Source: Acetobacteraceae bacterium
GTDB lineage: Bacteria > Pseudomonadota > Alphaproteobacteria > Acetobacterales > Acetobacteraceae
Reading direction: 5' to 3'
Assembly: GCA_027482245.1 (NCBI GenBank)
Contig: JAIXWG010000045.1
Span: forward strand, 62,001-126,000
Length of the DNA: 64,000 nucleotides
How positions within the stretch are numbered: position 1 is the first letter of the stretch; each line of letters begins with the position of its first letter. The notes beneath the pieces were generated by a model that saw only the letters and a program-made list of their open reading frames with translations, was not told the DNA's origin and ran no database searches. The translations under genes were made by a program, and so were the position numbers. Shown piece by piece: positions 63,299 through 64,000 of this stretch.

Positions 63299-64000
63299 AT
63301 GGTGATGGGATCGATGCGGCGCGCCGTGCTGGGCGGGCTGGTGGGGCTGGGGATGCTGGCGGGTGGTGCCGCGGCGCAGGCCCAGGAGCGCGTCAATCTG
63401 CAACTCAAGTGGGTCACGCAGGCGCAGTTCGCGGGCTACTACGTCGCCCAGGCCCGCGGCTTCTACCGCGCCGCCAACCTCGATGTCCGCATCGCGCCGG
63501 GCGGGCCCGACATCGCGCCGCCGCAGGTCATCGCCGGCAACCGAGCCGACGTCATCGTGGAATGGATGCCCGCCGCCCTGGCCAGCCGGGAGCGTGGCGT
63601 GCCGCTGGTGAACATCGCGCAGCCCTTCAAGCGGTCCGGCATGATGCTGACCTGCCGGGCGGAGACGGGCATCCGCACGCCCGCCGACCTCCGCGGCAAG
63701 ACGCTCGGCGTCTGGTTCTCCGGCAACGAGTATCCCTTCCTGGCCTGGATGTCGCGCCTCGGCTACCCGACCAATGGCACGCCGCAGGGCGTGCGCGTGC
63801 TGCGCCAGGGCTTCAACGTGGATCCGCTGCTGCAGCGCCAGGCGGATTGCGTCTCCACCATGACCTACAACGAATACTGGCAGGTCATCGACGGCGGCTT
63901 CCGTCCGGAGCAGCTCCAGGTCTTCCGTTATGAGGAGCAGGGCGTGGCGACGCTGGAGGATGGGCTCTACGTGCTCGAAAACCGCCTGAACGATGCCGCC
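63299..64000 (+). CDS. NMT1/THI5-like ABC substrate-binding protein, partial
   Basis: The first 234 residues of a periplasmic receptor; the gene runs off the right edge. A signal peptide (MRRAVLGGLVGLGMLAGGAAAQA) is followed by VNLQLKWVTQAQFAGYYVAQARGFYRAANLDV, the opening shared by ThiY/RibY-type receptors for hydroxymethylpyrimidine, riboflavin and related heterocycles. AAGGAG lies 8 bases before ATG 63299. Its presence behind a molybdenum hydroxylase suggests that the operon imports and hydroxylates a pyrimidine- or purine-like ring; this is inference. Confidence 0.88.
   Translation, partial: MVMGSMRRAVLGGLVGLGMLAGGAAAQAQERVNLQLKWVTQAQFAGYYVAQARGFYRAANLDVRIAPGGPDIAPPQVIAGNRADVIVEWMPAALASRERGVPLVNIAQPFKRSGMMLTCRAETGIRTPADLRGKTLGVWFSGNEYPFLAWMSRLGYPTNGTPQGVRVLRQGFNVDPLLQRQADCVSTMTYNEYWQVIDGGFRPEQLQVFRYEEQGVATLEDGLYVLENRLNDAA

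Overview
The window is a gene-dense, very GC-rich stretch of bacterial chromosome with no rRNA, tRNA, insertion sequence or phage gene that I can recognise. The GC content, the strong G/C bias at third codon positions, the wealth of ABC, TRAP and tripartite tricarboxylate-type uptake receptors, and the form of the urease, urea-transport and molybdenum-hydroxylase genes point to an alphaproteobacterium, most likely Acetobacteraceae (Roseomonas-like). That taxonomic call is inference. Genes are packed into operons with many ATGA, TGATG and TTGA start/stop overlaps.

Layout. 1-1883 (-): polar amino-acid ABC importer (binding protein and two permeases, the last cut by the window edge). 1983-8529: MFS and VOC genes (-) divergent from a TetR regulator and an RND efflux adaptor/pump pair (+), with two copies of a TetR-type operator. 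8570-10350 (+): FAD oxidoreductase of the SelD-associated type and a TVP38 membrane protein. 10411-18284 (-): an eight-gene cyclic-ureide/cyanurate-type catabolic operon (split allophanate hydrolase, taurine/nitrate-type ABC importer, AtzD/barbiturase-family ring-opening amidohydrolase, PuuE-like deacetylase-fold hydrolase, hydantoin/Asp-Glu racemase-like protein) behind a GntR regulator. 18339-20271 (-): AapJ-like binding protein and a DUF4189 protein. 20435-28411 (+): glutathione-dependent formaldehyde dehydrogenase, two coupled flavoproteins, a luciferase-like monooxygenase, a TctC-type receptor and a ThDP enzyme. 28577-34615 (-): complete urease operon ureD-A-B-C-E-F-G-hupE/ureJ with a VOC gene at its end. 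34924-40301 (+): urtABCDE urea ABC importer behind a good sigma-54 promoter. 40298-45509 (-): TRAP transporter, TctC-type receptor and a leaderless family-5 binding protein. 45755-48547: FAD oxidoreductase (+) convergent with an MmgE/PrpD gene (-). 48668-56391 (+): two M20 hydrolases, an M28-like protein lacking its catalytic Glu pair, an SDR, an SLC13/TrkA-C permease and a MarR regulator. 56339-56902 (-): nucleoside deoxyribosyltransferase-like gene. 57041-64000 (+): a three-subunit molybdenum hydroxylase fused at operon level to an NMT1/THI5-type ABC importer that has two different permeases.

How it fits together. The unifying theme is scavenging of nitrogen from small N-rich compounds. The cyclic-ureide operon should import a ring compound, open it, and finish at allophanate, giving ammonia and CO2. 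Urease plus Urt import does the same for urea. The distal molybdenum hydroxylase/importer operon could feed an oxidised heterocycle into the same chemistry. The most interesting unit is the 10.4-18.3 kb operon: it has a genuinely two-gene allophanate hydrolase, and no AtzE- or BiuH-type middle enzyme, so the PuuE-like and racemase-like proteins are candidates for the missing step. Substrates of most transporters cannot be assigned from sequence alone.
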